Made by a program: the position numbers and the translations under genes. This document shows, one piece after another, positions 1-8,588 of a stretch of 64,000 nucleotides of DNA. Source of the stretch: CAXBID01 sp963815305 (lineage in GTDB: Bacteria; Bacteroidota; Bacteroidia; Flavobacteriales; Flavobacteriaceae); the NCBI GenBank assembly GCA_963815305.1, contig CAWFFW010000001.1, positions 1,984,001 to 2,048,000 of the forward strand, written 5' to 3'. Within the stretch, counting starts at the first letter, position 1; each line of letters starts with the position of its first letter. The notes below the pieces were generated by a model. That model was not told the DNA's origin. It was given only the letters and a program-made list of their open reading frames with translations, and made no database searches.

Positions 1-155
1 ATCCTATAAATTTATAGATACCCCCATGTTTCTTTTACAATAGATTTAATAATTATTTCCAATTATCTATTAGATTTTTAACAATTACATTTTTTCATTT
101 AGGCTGGATTTTATTTGTCAAAAAATTAAAAGACCTAAAATAAAGACTAAAAAAT

Positions 156-184
156 AAAGCCGAAAGATTTTGTCTTCCGGCTTT
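156..184 (-). terminator. Rho-independent terminator after susD
   Basis: Two 12-base arms (156-167 and 173-184) pair with one mismatch around a 5-base loop. Read on the minus strand, the hairpin is followed by a T-rich run. It lies 33 bases past the susD stop and would end the susC-susD transcript. Bases 1-155 hold nothing recognisable. Confidence 0.75.
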
Positions 185-216
185 ATAAACTATAATAACT
201 CTACTTAATAAATATC

Positions 217-1815
217 TTACTGCCTGTAACCATTATTAGTAGGGTCTGATTCCAATAAATTAGGATTAAGTTGTAACTCTGTTAGCGGTATTGGAAGTAA
301 CACATGGTAAGACCTAATGTTAGCAGCTGGATCCCAAAAACGATACTCTATATTTTGCATCACATCCAATAAAATACCCCATCTAATTAAATCGTACCTT
401 CTAAAGCCCTCTCCTGCTAATTCCCATTTACGCTCATTGTAAATAGCTTGTCTAAACTGTTGTTGGCTAAGACCTTTAATAGCCTCGGCTTCTGCTACAG
501 TTGTATAAGCACGCTCTCTTATTTCTTTAACATATTCATAAGCTACTAAAGGACTACCACCTGGTCGTTCATTTTCACATTCAGCAGCCATTAACTTTAC
601 ATCAGCTAAACGAAACACCAATCTATTATCTGCATGATTAAAACGTGGTGAATCCTCTATTGATAAATTCCATAATTTAGGCATATATGGGAACGCTAGC
701 TCAAAACCTAAGTAATTTTGCAAAACATTGAAAGGGCGTCGCAAATCATTCATTGGAAACTTTTCTGCAAAGTCCTTTCCTGCTACTTGTAGTCCTGTTC
801 CATTAAAGTACTCATTTCTAGCAGCTAAAGCAGCTCCCAATGCCACTCTATCAGCAGCATTTTTTGGTTCATCTCTTAATCGAGGACAAAACATGCTTGG
901 TCTCCAGTTGCCATTTCCCCATCCAGGACTCAAGGTTCCACCAGCTTGACTAACCAATCCTTCTTCATACTGTGATCTAATATCTTTTGCAAAATCTAAA
1001 GACCAAATAATCTCTGCATTATATTCATTAGAAAGTTCAAAAACATCTCCGTAATTTGGTAAAATTTGATATCCGGACTGATTTATAATCGCAAGACACA
1101 TGTCTAAACCTTGTTGCCATTGTTTTTGCTCCATATACGTTTTAGCCATAACAACTGCAGCTGCCCATTTTGTGGCTCTTCCTCTTTGATCATCTGGATA
1201 AGAAGGGGCAAGATTATCGTAAGCAAATTGTAAATCCTCTAATAAACTTGTAATAATGGTTGCCTTAGGCGTTCTACCTAATTCCCTAATTTCATTTAGT
1301 TTAAGGTTTTCAGTATAAAAAGGGGCATCTCCCCAAAGGTTGGTTATGTTCCAATAGGCTAAGCCTCGTAGAAATCTAGCCTCTGCAATAACATCCGTTT
1401 GCACAGTTTGAGAAATGGCATCGTTTCCAGCTACCCTATCAATAATGATATTACAGTTTAAAACAATTTTATAGGCATCTTTCCAAGTATCGGAAACACT
1501 CATTCTTTGGCTGGATTCGTCTGCTACAGATTCATCTAGCGAATAGCTCCCAATTGGGTTTACTAAACCCGGACGGTTAGGCTCAACGGTATCGGCGCCA
1601 TTTTCGTAAAAAGTATCCAGTCCTACTTGTCCGTACATAGAATTATTCTTGTATATGGCATATACACCTGTAATTGCTTGTCTTGCATCAGATTCTGAAG
1701 CAAAGAAATTTTCTGGGGCTATAATATCGCGTATTTCTTCTTCTAAAAACGAATCACAATTAAAGCATGTGAATATGATTAAGAAGCTGTATAAATATTT
1801 AATTTTTGTTTTCAT
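217..1815 (-). CDS. susD: SusD/RagB family outer-membrane glycan-binding lipoprotein
   Basis: This is a surface lipoprotein that binds glycan and caps the SusC transporter. The 532-residue length is normal for SusD. The N terminus is a lipoprotein signal ending at Cys20, followed by acidic residues (DSFLEEE) typical of Bacteroidota lipoproteins sent to the surface. The C-terminal part carries the usual SusD sequence around ERKWELAGEGFRRYDLIRWG. The gene starts 10 bases after the susC stop, so the two are co-transcribed. By context the ligand is an ulvan oligosaccharide, which is inferred and not visible in the sequence. Family assignment is very sure. Confidence 0.96.
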   Translation of the reverse strand: MKTKIKYLYSFLIIFTCFNCDSFLEEEIRDIIAPENFFASESDARQAITGVYAIYKNNSMYGQVGLDTFYENGADTVEPNRPGLVNPIGSYSLDESVADESSQRMSVSDTWKDAYKIVLNCNIIIDRVAGNDAISQTVQTDVIAEARFLRGLAYWNITNLWGDAPFYTENLKLNEIRELGRTPKATIITSLLEDLQFAYDNLAPSYPDDQRGRATKWAAAVVMAKTYMEQKQWQQGLDMCLAIINQSGYQILPNYGDVFELSNEYNAEIIWSLDFAKDIRSQYEEGLVSQAGGTLSPGWGNGNWRPSMFCPRLRDEPKNAADRVALGAALAARNEYFNGTGLQVAGKDFAEKFPMNDLRRPFNVLQNYLGFELAFPYMPKLWNLSIEDSPRFNHADNRLVFRLADVKLMAAECENERPGGSPLVAYEYVKEIRERAYTTVAEAEAIKGLSQQQFRQAIYNERKWELAGEGFRRYDLIRWGILLDVMQNIEYRFWDPAANIRSYHVLLPIPLTELQLNPNLLESDPTNNGYRQ

Positions 1816-1825
1816 AAGTCTGTTT

Positions 1826-4800
1826 TTAAAAAGTTACGTTAAGTCCAAGGCTTAAAACCTTAGCATTAGGGTATTCCCCGTTAGAAAATCCTTGATAAAC
1901 ATTACCAATTCCATTTCTACCGTATGCACTGGTTTCTGGATCTATCAATCTGAAATTTGAGATTAAAAGCAGATTGGTTCCAGAAAAATAAATTGACATA
2001 CTTTTTACTCCTTTAAGTCCTATTTGTTCAACTGGAAAGTTATACGTTAATGTGGCGGTTTTTAAACGTAGGTGCGAGCCATCTTCCACATCATATGAAC
2101 TGGGTGGTGTATTAGAAAAAGCATCAGATCCGGCTCTTGGTATATCAGATGTTGGATTATCTGGTGTCCAACGATCTGCTATTTCAATATATTTAGGATT
2201 TTCTCCACGGGTAAAGAAATTATTACGAGTTCTTAAGTTATATACTTCGTTACCCACGGTGCCTTGAAAGAAAATATTCAAGTCAAAATTCTTATATGAA
2301 ACGTTATTTTCAAATCCGAAAATTAAATCTGGAAATGGGCTGCCTTGCGTCACAAAATCTTCATTAGAAATAATACCATCATCATTCAAATTCTCATATC
2401 TAGGCCCTCCAACCACTTGTGATCCTGGGTTTAATCCAGAGGCATCAATTTCTGCTTGACTTTTCCAAGTACCTAAATAATTGGCACCTCTAAATACTGG
2501 TACTGCTTCTCCAACAGTAATTCGTACGTTACCAGCACCTACAATTTGATCGATTACCGCATCAATAAACTGTTGCCCCCCAAGGTCAAGCACTTTGTTT
2601 TTATTGGATGATAACGTTAAGGTGGAATTCCAATTAAAATTAGCATTGCTTATATTGGTAGAATTTACTAAAAATTCCCAACCTTTATTTTCTAAAGATC
2701 CCACATTTTGTAATTGACTTGTAAAACCAGTTTGTCTAGGAATAGTTACATCCAGTAATAAATCTTCCGTCTTTTTATAGTAATAGTTAAATTCAGTAAA
2801 AACTTTACCTCCAAACAACGACGCTTCTAAAGCGATATCAAATGAACTTGTAGTCTCCCATTTTAAATCTGGATTCGCAGGCCTACCTAGTGTTAAACCT
2901 GGTTGCTCAACACCATTAACTGTTGTATTAGCTTCTTCCAAAATACCAAGTGTATTATAAGGACCTATGGCCTGATTTCCAGATTTACCATAACTGGCTC
3001 TTAATTTTAAATCTTGAAAAACGCTTTGATCTTGCATAAACGATTCCTCGGTTATTTTCCATGCACCTGCTATTGATGGATAAAAATTATATTTATTTCC
3101 TGGTGCAAAAACTGAGCTACCATCCGATCTTCCAACCAAGGTTAAAAGATATTTATCTTTATAGGCATAATTAGCTCTTCCAAAAAACGAAGCAATTTGA
3201 AAAGCGCTAAAGCCACTACCAACTACATTTCTTGTTGGGTCTGTACCCAACGCAAGGTTGTTGAATGAGGTAGCATCTGTAGTAATACCAAAAGCTCCAG
3301 CACTAAAAGATTCAGTAGTTGACTTTTGGAAAGATGCACCACCAAGAACCGTTAAACTATGATCTTCACCAAAATTGGTTGAATATTGAATCGTATTTTC
3401 GTTATTCCATCCAAAAAATGAAGCTCCAGATATCCTTGCGTTACCAGTTTCTCCAACCACAGTAAGATCGGGTCTTTGACTTGAGGTAAATTCGTTTCTT
3501 TTAAAATTGTTTATTTCAGGGTTAAAGGTGGAACGTATAATCAAATTTTCAATAGGACTAAACTCTACATACACAGTTCCTAAAAGATTATTCGAGTATG
3601 TCTCGTCAATATCTAATTTTGCAGTAGCTACAGGATTGTTAAAAGGTGCTCCAATAACATCATTAAACCCACTGTAAGACCCATCGGGATTAAACACTGG
3701 TTGTGTTGGTAAAATATTCAAAAGACCTCCGTAACCTACCACACCATTGTCTTGCTTTATTCTAGAATAATTAATACGAGCTCCTACTTTTAATTTATCA
3801 TTTATTTTAAAATCCATATTTGATCTAAAAATATATTTTTCAATGCCTGAGTTTTCTATCAAACCATCTTGACTGAAAAAATTAAGTGAGTTATAATAGG
3901 TTACGCTTCCATTTTCTGAGGATCCTGCAATAGATACATCTGCATTATAAATAGGTGATGGATTTAGTAAGATATCGAAAAAATCATTATCTGGGTACGT
4001 TGATGGATTATTAGGAAAAGGCTCTGCTACACCTCTAAATCGTGCATCTTCATTCGTGTAAGATATTTGTTGTTCTTGATTTAAAAACTCTGGCCGCTCT
4101 GGAACTAATTGCGTACTTGTACGAATACCTACGTTTATTTGTGGTTTACCACCACTAATACTTGCACCATTTTTGGTTGTTACTAAAACAACACCATTAG
4201 CACCTCTAGAACCATAAATAGCAATGGAGGATGCATCTTTTAAAATTTCAATAGATTTAATATCATTAGCATTGATGTTATTTAAGTTAAAGTTTGTACC
4301 TACTATAATACCATCAATAACCCATAGAGGCTCATTACTACCTGTAATGGAATTGCCACCTCTAATTCTAATAGAAGTACCTGCACCTGGCGCTCCACTA
4401 GTTTGTGTTACTTGAACACCTGCAGCTCTCCCTTGTAAGGCTTGGTCTACTCGTGATACAGGAATCGCAGTGATATCTTCAGCACTTACAGAGGATACCG
4501 AGCCTGTTAAATCTGATTTTCGTTGTGTACCATACCCAATAACAACTACCTCATCAAGTTTGTTGTCTTGATCAAGAGAAATATTAATTTGAGTTTGATT
4601 GCCTACTCGTATTTCTTTAGTACTGTATCCAATATAAGATATTGAAAGTGTACTTTGAGCATCTGCTTCAATAGTGAAGTTACCATCAAAATCTGTAGTT
4701 GTTCCTCTGGTAGTTCCTTTAACAATCACAGTGGCTCCTGGTAATGGTTGGCCATCTGCAGTTACGGTACCCGATACCGTTTGTGCGTTTGTCATTGCCA

Positions 4801-4915
4801 TACATAACAATAGCAAAATTGCACACATCCAAGTTTTCCAAAAACCTGAAAGGGATTTTAGTGTAGTTTGTAAATATTTAGTTGGTATCCAAATATATCT
4901 ACTAAAATTTTGCAT
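1826..4915 (-). CDS. susC: SusC/RagA family TonB-linked outer-membrane transporter
   Basis: This 1029-residue TonB-dependent receptor imports oligosaccharides across the outer membrane. Residues about 46-130 form the carboxypeptidase-like N-terminal domain (SGTVTADGQPLPGATVIVKG). A plug domain follows with the SusC signature SIEILKDASSIAIYGSRG, then the beta-barrel, ending in the usual aromatic residue (LGLNVTF). The signal core ILLLLCMAMTNAQ begins only at about residue 32. The chosen start at 4915 therefore gives an unusually long n-region, and a candidate operator sits only 3 bases upstream of it. A later start, for example Met30 at about 4828, is possible. The partner susD follows after 10 bases. 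The only SusC in the window, it presumably serves the whole ulvan locus. Confidence 0.96.
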   Translation of the reverse strand: MQNFSRYIWIPTKYLQTTLKSLSGFWKTWMCAILLLLCMAMTNAQTVSGTVTADGQPLPGATVIVKGTTRGTTTDFDGNFTIEADAQSTLSISYIGYSTKEIRVGNQTQINISLDQDNKLDEVVVIGYGTQRKSDLTGSVSSVSAEDITAIPVSRVDQALQGRAAGVQVTQTSGAPGAGTSIRIRGGNSITGSNEPLWVIDGIIVGTNFNLNNINANDIKSIEILKDASSIAIYGSRGANGVVLVTTKNGASISGGKPQINVGIRTSTQLVPERPEFLNQEQQISYTNEDARFRGVAEPFPNNPSTYPDNDFFDILLNPSPIYNADVSIAGSSENGSVTYYNSLNFFSQDGLIENSGIEKYIFRSNMDFKINDKLKVGARINYSRIKQDNGVVGYGGLLNILPTQPVFNPDGSYSGFNDVIGAPFNNPVATAKLDIDETYSNNLLGTVYVEFSPIENLIIRSTFNPEINNFKRNEFTSSQRPDLTVVGETGNARISGASFFGWNNENTIQYSTNFGEDHSLTVLGGASFQKSTTESFSAGAFGITTDATSFNNLALGTDPTRNVVGSGFSAFQIASFFGRANYAYKDKYLLTLVGRSDGSSVFAPGNKYNFYPSIAGAWKITEESFMQDQSVFQDLKLRASYGKSGNQAIGPYNTLGILEEANTTVNGVEQPGLTLGRPANPDLKWETTSSFDIALEASLFGGKVFTEFNYYYKKTEDLLLDVTIPRQTGFTSQLQNVGSLENKGWEFLVNSTNISNANFNWNSTLTLSSNKNKVLDLGGQQFIDAVIDQIVGAGNVRITVGEAVPVFRGANYLGTWKSQAEIDASGLNPGSQVVGGPRYENLNDDGIISNEDFVTQGSPFPDLIFGFENNVSYKNFDLNIFFQGTVGNEVYNLRTRNNFFTRGENPKYIEIADRWTPDNPTSDIPRAGSDAFSNTPPSSYDVEDGSHLRLKTATLTYNFPVEQIGLKGVKSMSIYFSGTNLLLISNFRLIDPETSAYGRNGIGNVYQGFSNGEYPNAKVLSLGLNVTF

Positions 4916-4917
4916 TG

Positions 4918-4934
4918 TATCCTGTTCTCACCTG
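4918..4934 (-). promoter_or_regulatory. Candidate PUL operator upstream of susC
   Basis: In gene orientation it reads CAGGTGA-GAA-CAGGATA, a 7+3+7 direct repeat matching the motif found before most units here. It sits only 3-19 bases before the annotated susC start, against 39-103 bases elsewhere, which may mean the susC start is too far upstream. Confidence 0.5.
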
Positions 4935-4966
4935 CTAAAATGATTTTAAATGTTATTTTAAAATTA

Positions 4967-4983
4967 CAGGATAGTACAGGGCA
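4967..4983 (+). promoter_or_regulatory. Candidate PUL operator upstream of the 5064 gene
   Basis: Reads CAGGATA-GTA-CAGGGCA, one of the best copies of the direct repeat, 81-97 bases before the start at 5064. It lies in the susC/5064 divergent intergenic region and could also affect susC. Confidence 0.6.
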
Positions 4984-5063
4984 TCCAACTAAAATTTATT
5001 CTATATTTTTAATTTGATAAAAAAAATTTCAAATAAAAACTAGAATAAAAAACGGTATAAGAA

Positions 5064-5831
5064 ATGCTAAAATTTAAACTAATCCTTACACTTGTTATTG
5101 TAATTACCATACCTGGTTTATTATTGAATGCCCAAAATATTCAGTTTAATAATCCCATAATTCATGACGACATAATATTTGAAGAAAAAAATGGCCTTAT
5201 TGCTATTGAAGCGGAGTTTTTTCAGAAACAAACTTTATCTGATATCAGACAGTGGTATATCACTTCTAAAAATGATTTAGCAAAAGTAGGTAGAGATGAT
5301 GACGATTATCATTGTTATGGAGCAAGTAACAATGCCTATATAGAAATTTTACCTGATACTCGAGTTACTCATTCTGACAAATTAATTTCAGGTGAAAATT
5401 TTTCTAATGAAGCAGGTAAAATGGCGATTTTGCATTATAACGTGAAATTTAATTCGCCAGGACGCTATTTTGTTTGGGCACGTGCTTTTAGTACAGGTGC
5501 AGAAGATAACGGATTACATGTTGGAATTAACAACACATGGCCAGAACACGGACAAAGAATGCAATGGTGTCAGGGAAAAGGTGCTTGGACTTGGGAAAGC
5601 AAACAAAGAACTAAAGAAGTACATTGCGGTATACCACATTTTATTTACTTGGATATTGATAATGCTGGTGTACATACGATTCAATTTAGTATGCGGGAAG
5701 ATGGTTTTGAATTTGATAAATTTATTCTAACAAAAGACATTAACTATATACCCAATGATAAAGGACCAGAAGTATTAGCACAGGGAGTTTTACCAGCGCC
5801 ATTTCCAGACGTTGAAGCTCCTAAGCCTTAA
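5064..5831 (+). CDS. Secreted carbohydrate-binding-like protein (GH115 C-terminal/CBM-like beta-sandwich)
   Basis: A 255-residue secreted protein with an N-terminal signal peptide (hydrophobic stretch ending LLLNAQ at about residue 24). The mature part is a single beta-sandwich-like module beginning LIAIEAEFF, followed by YFVWARAFSTG, GINNTWPEHG, HFIYLDIDNAG and MREDGFEFDKFIL. This pattern is seen in secreted proteins of Bacteroidota and Planctomycetota and resembles the C-terminal domain of GH115 and CBM6-like modules. No catalytic domain is seen, so binding is the likely role. It is divergent from susC, has its own candidate operator, and lies 169 bases before the next plus-strand gene. The function is inferred. 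Confidence 0.75.
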   Translation: MLKFKLILTLVIVITIPGLLLNAQNIQFNNPIIHDDIIFEEKNGLIAIEAEFFQKQTLSDIRQWYITSKNDLAKVGRDDDDYHCYGASNNAYIEILPDTRVTHSDKLISGENFSNEAGKMAILHYNVKFNSPGRYFVWARAFSTGAEDNGLHVGINNTWPEHGQRMQWCQGKGAWTWESKQRTKEVHCGIPHFIYLDIDNAGVHTIQFSMREDGFEFDKFILTKDINYIPNDKGPEVLAQGVLPAPFPDVEAPKP

Positions 5832-6000
5832 AAGGTGTTTTTCTAATAGCTCTAAACATATAATACCTTAAGAGTTTTTAAGATGAAAGAACAAATTTCC
5901 AGAAAAAAGAAACAGACATTTTCAACCTACCTGTGACAAAAATTATTTTAAAATGATAAAAAAATTAAGTCATAAATTCAATAAAAGCTAAAAAATTAAA

Positions 6001-6858
6001 ATGAATTCTAAAATCATAATAATTCTATTTAAGGTCGGATTAATTTCTATTACAGCATTTGCACAAAAAATCAACCCTCCAATAGGTCGTATTGCCATTG
6101 TTGCCGATGGAAATTCTCCAGACCCTGACGATTTAGGAGGTACTGCTATTTCCATTGCTTTATTAAGAGCTGCTGGTTTAGAAGATAGATTAATACACTA
6201 TTCGCATAGTTGCGATTTAGTAAGAGATGACAGAATCTCTAAAAAAGCTGAAAAAGAACGGCATCACTTAATGCAAATAGCCTGTGATATGACAGCAAGA
6301 CGTTGGGGTGGTTTTGAAAAATTAACTTTTTACGATGCTATTTGGCAAAAAGAAGAAACCATTAATGATTTATGTTGGGCTATAAACACTTCAACAGCCG
6401 AAGACCCTTTATGGATTATTGAAGCGGGAGAACCTGATATTATAGGAATGGCTTTAAAAAAAACAGCAAAAGAAAAGCACCAGTTTATTAAGGTAATTAC
6501 GCATCATCCTGCCAATGATAATGCAGGCGATTTTTACACTTGGCTACAAATACTAGAGTTTGGTGTTGAGGAAGTTCGTATTCCAGATCAAAATATTAAA
6601 CTGAAAGTAGATATTGAACAATGGGATTGGGCAAAAAATCATGTAGACCCAAGAATTCAATTAATTTGGACTATTGGAAAAATAGCTGAAGTTGATGATA
6701 TTGTTAAATTCCAAAAAGGCAAATGGGATTGTTCTGATGCTGGCATGGTACTTTACTGGATTACTGGAGCTACTCATAGAGGTCTAGTACAAGGCACTAT
6801 TGAGGATATTAGAAGTATACTTGTAAAGTATATTAACGAAAACCCAGAAAACAAATAA
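6001..6858 (+). CDS. Secreted nucleoside-hydrolase-like protein
   Basis: A 285-residue protein with a signal peptide (MNSKIIIILF...ITAFAQ). Right after it comes IAIVADGNSPDPDDLGG (residues about 31-47). This resembles the Asp-rich calcium-binding loop of the nucleoside hydrolase/ribosylhydrolase fold (classically DTDPGxDD), but with an insertion. WIIEAGEPDIIGMAL and ITHHPANDN are also typical of nucleoside-hydrolase-like proteins of marine Bacteroidota such as DUF1593 relatives. True substrates of these secreted forms are not known; a glycosidic bond, possibly of furanose type, is plausible. It follows the carbohydrate-binding-like gene on the same strand and probably shares its promoter. Confidence is high for the fold and low for the reaction. 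Confidence 0.7.
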   Translation: MNSKIIIILFKVGLISITAFAQKINPPIGRIAIVADGNSPDPDDLGGTAISIALLRAAGLEDRLIHYSHSCDLVRDDRISKKAEKERHHLMQIACDMTARRWGGFEKLTFYDAIWQKEETINDLCWAINTSTAEDPLWIIEAGEPDIIGMALKKTAKEKHQFIKVITHHPANDNAGDFYTWLQILEFGVEEVRIPDQNIKLKVDIEQWDWAKNHVDPRIQLIWTIGKIAEVDDIVKFQKGKWDCSDAGMVLYWITGATHRGLVQGTIEDIRSILVKYINENPENK

Positions 6859-7211
6859 ATAAAACAATCATTTCAAATGAAATACTTTAGAGCTGATGGA
6901 AAAATTATTATGATCTTGCTTAATCTTTATTATAAAAATTTAAATGTATAATACTGTCCAATAATAATATATGGTCATATTCAAATTCCGTATGAAACGA
7001 ATGAAGGTTATTATAAAATAGAGATAAAGCTATTTACCTGAGATTTTAAAACTTACATAGTTTATGAGATACTGCCACTATACCTGTTGTAAAATATTTT
7101 GCTTTTATTAGAAAAAAAGTATGTTTATATTCTAGACCAATAATACAACTCATAACAAAAAAAAGGATGGTACACTATAGTGTACCATCCTTTTTTTTCT
7201 ATTTCTAAGCA
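6859..7211. other. Intergenic region between convergent units
   Basis: There is no credible coding sequence in these 353 bases. The only structured element is the perfect palindromic terminator at 7157-7198. Confidence 0.6.
7157..7198. terminator. Perfect bidirectional terminator
   Basis: Arms 7157-7177 and 7178-7198 are exact reverse complements (21 bases each) with no spacer. The core is GGATGGTACACTA, with eight A before it and eight T after it. It lies between the convergent 6001-6858 gene and the minus-strand fragment at 7212 and should stop transcription in both directions. Confidence 0.9.
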
Positions 7212-8120
7212 TCAATTATAAATAAGCCTCTTAATGACTCCATTGCCTGTTTTTAGTATATATATACCCTTTGAATATTTAGATATATCAACTAAATTTC
7301 CATCCCCTTCAGTTATCTTTCTCCCTAATAAAGAATACACCTTCCAGGATTTTGATTTACTTAAATTAAACCTTCCGTCCCTACTAGGCACGGGGTATAC
7401 CTTAAAATTATCAGCTTTTTCGAAATCATCAATACTTAAACTATTAATTCTATTTAAGGTAATATAATCATAACTTGGTCCTGCACCACCCGATGGGATT
7501 CTTAGTTCCAACACCATATTACCTGCAAGTAAATTAAACTGTGGTGATACATAATCTAAATAAGCACCGCCAGTATTTCTGACACCTGTTGTTGTAGAAC
7601 CTGAAGGCGCAGAGAATAATAGGGTTGAGCTTGATAAATTTATTGGTAATATATATGCCGCAAAAGGTTTGGATGCATTTGAAAACGTTCTGTAATTTAT
7701 TGTCATTTCATATATACCATTTTCAGCAACATTTATAGAGTATCTTGTATATTCACCTCCGGTTAAATCGGTTAAAACAATTCCTGAGCCACCTACTGCT
7801 AGGTCAACATCATTTTCTGTTCTATAACCACTGGTATCATTCCCAAGTGTACTGTCATAATAAGCAAATCCATCTCCCCCCAAGTCGTAGTCTTCAATTT
7901 GAATAGTTCCTGGAACTTGGTGTAATGAACCTCCAAAAGGTTGTAATATTGACGATTGAACATTCACGGTAATGGAAGTCTCAGAGGTTTGTGACCTATC
8001 ATCCTTTAGCACTAAATTTAAGGTATAAACGCCTTCCGCCATATTTTCCAAAGCGGTATCTGATTGTGTGTTATAGCCCCATCTAAAATCAAAGAAAACA
8101 ACCACTTTCTTGTGAAGCAT
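7212..8120 (-). pseudogene. 5'-truncated CBM/T9SS tail, paralogue of the 46513-49437 protein
   Basis: The 302-residue frame contains only a C-terminal part: an Ig-like end, a CBM6-like module (IQIEDYDLGGDG...GPSYDYITLNRI) and a type A T9SS sorting domain (FKVYPVPSRDG... to KGIYILKTGNGVIKRLIYN). It aligns along almost its whole length with the last 280 or so residues of the multidomain hydrolase at 46513-49437; for example FRWGYNTQSDTALENMAEG matches FTWGFDGQNDVILENITEG. Homology starts at about residue 12. The frame has no signal peptide and stop codons lie just upstream. It therefore looks like the tail of a once complete secreted enzyme whose catalytic front was deleted. If translated, the product could not be exported normally. 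Confidence 0.8.
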
Positions 8121-8588
8121 CCGTATTACTTTTTCTTATTATATAAATACGTTATTCAGCCAAGGCATTCCTATTACACACTGTAGTATATTATATTCGG
8201 CTTTTATATTATCACCGTTTTCATGATTCTCTTTTAATAAAAAACGGCGATTGGTAATTTATCATTAGGTAAAAACACAGATATGCATTTTAACACCAGA
8301 AATAAACTGCAATTGATTACATGCTTAATATCAATTGAGCAAAATTGGTATTCATACTTATTTGCATCACTAATACATCTGGTAAGTATAGTGTAATTGA
8401 AGCGTCTCTCCTCCCTATTTATACAATATGAGTAGTGGCTATTATAGAAGTCTATTTGTAACTATTTGTCTTCTTAAAAAAAAGATTTTAATCAATACTT
8501 TCTACATCACCTGTTAGTATAATTAATGATACATTAAATATATCTGTTAGTTTAACATATTGTCTGAAGTATACACTTAGCAACGCTT
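8121..8588. other. Non-coding remnant region
   Basis: These 468 bases lie between the GH43 stop and the truncated CBM/T9SS fragment. Both strands are full of stops and I recognised no domain, operator copy or clear hairpin. It probably marks where the front of the truncated gene was lost. Confidence 0.5.
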
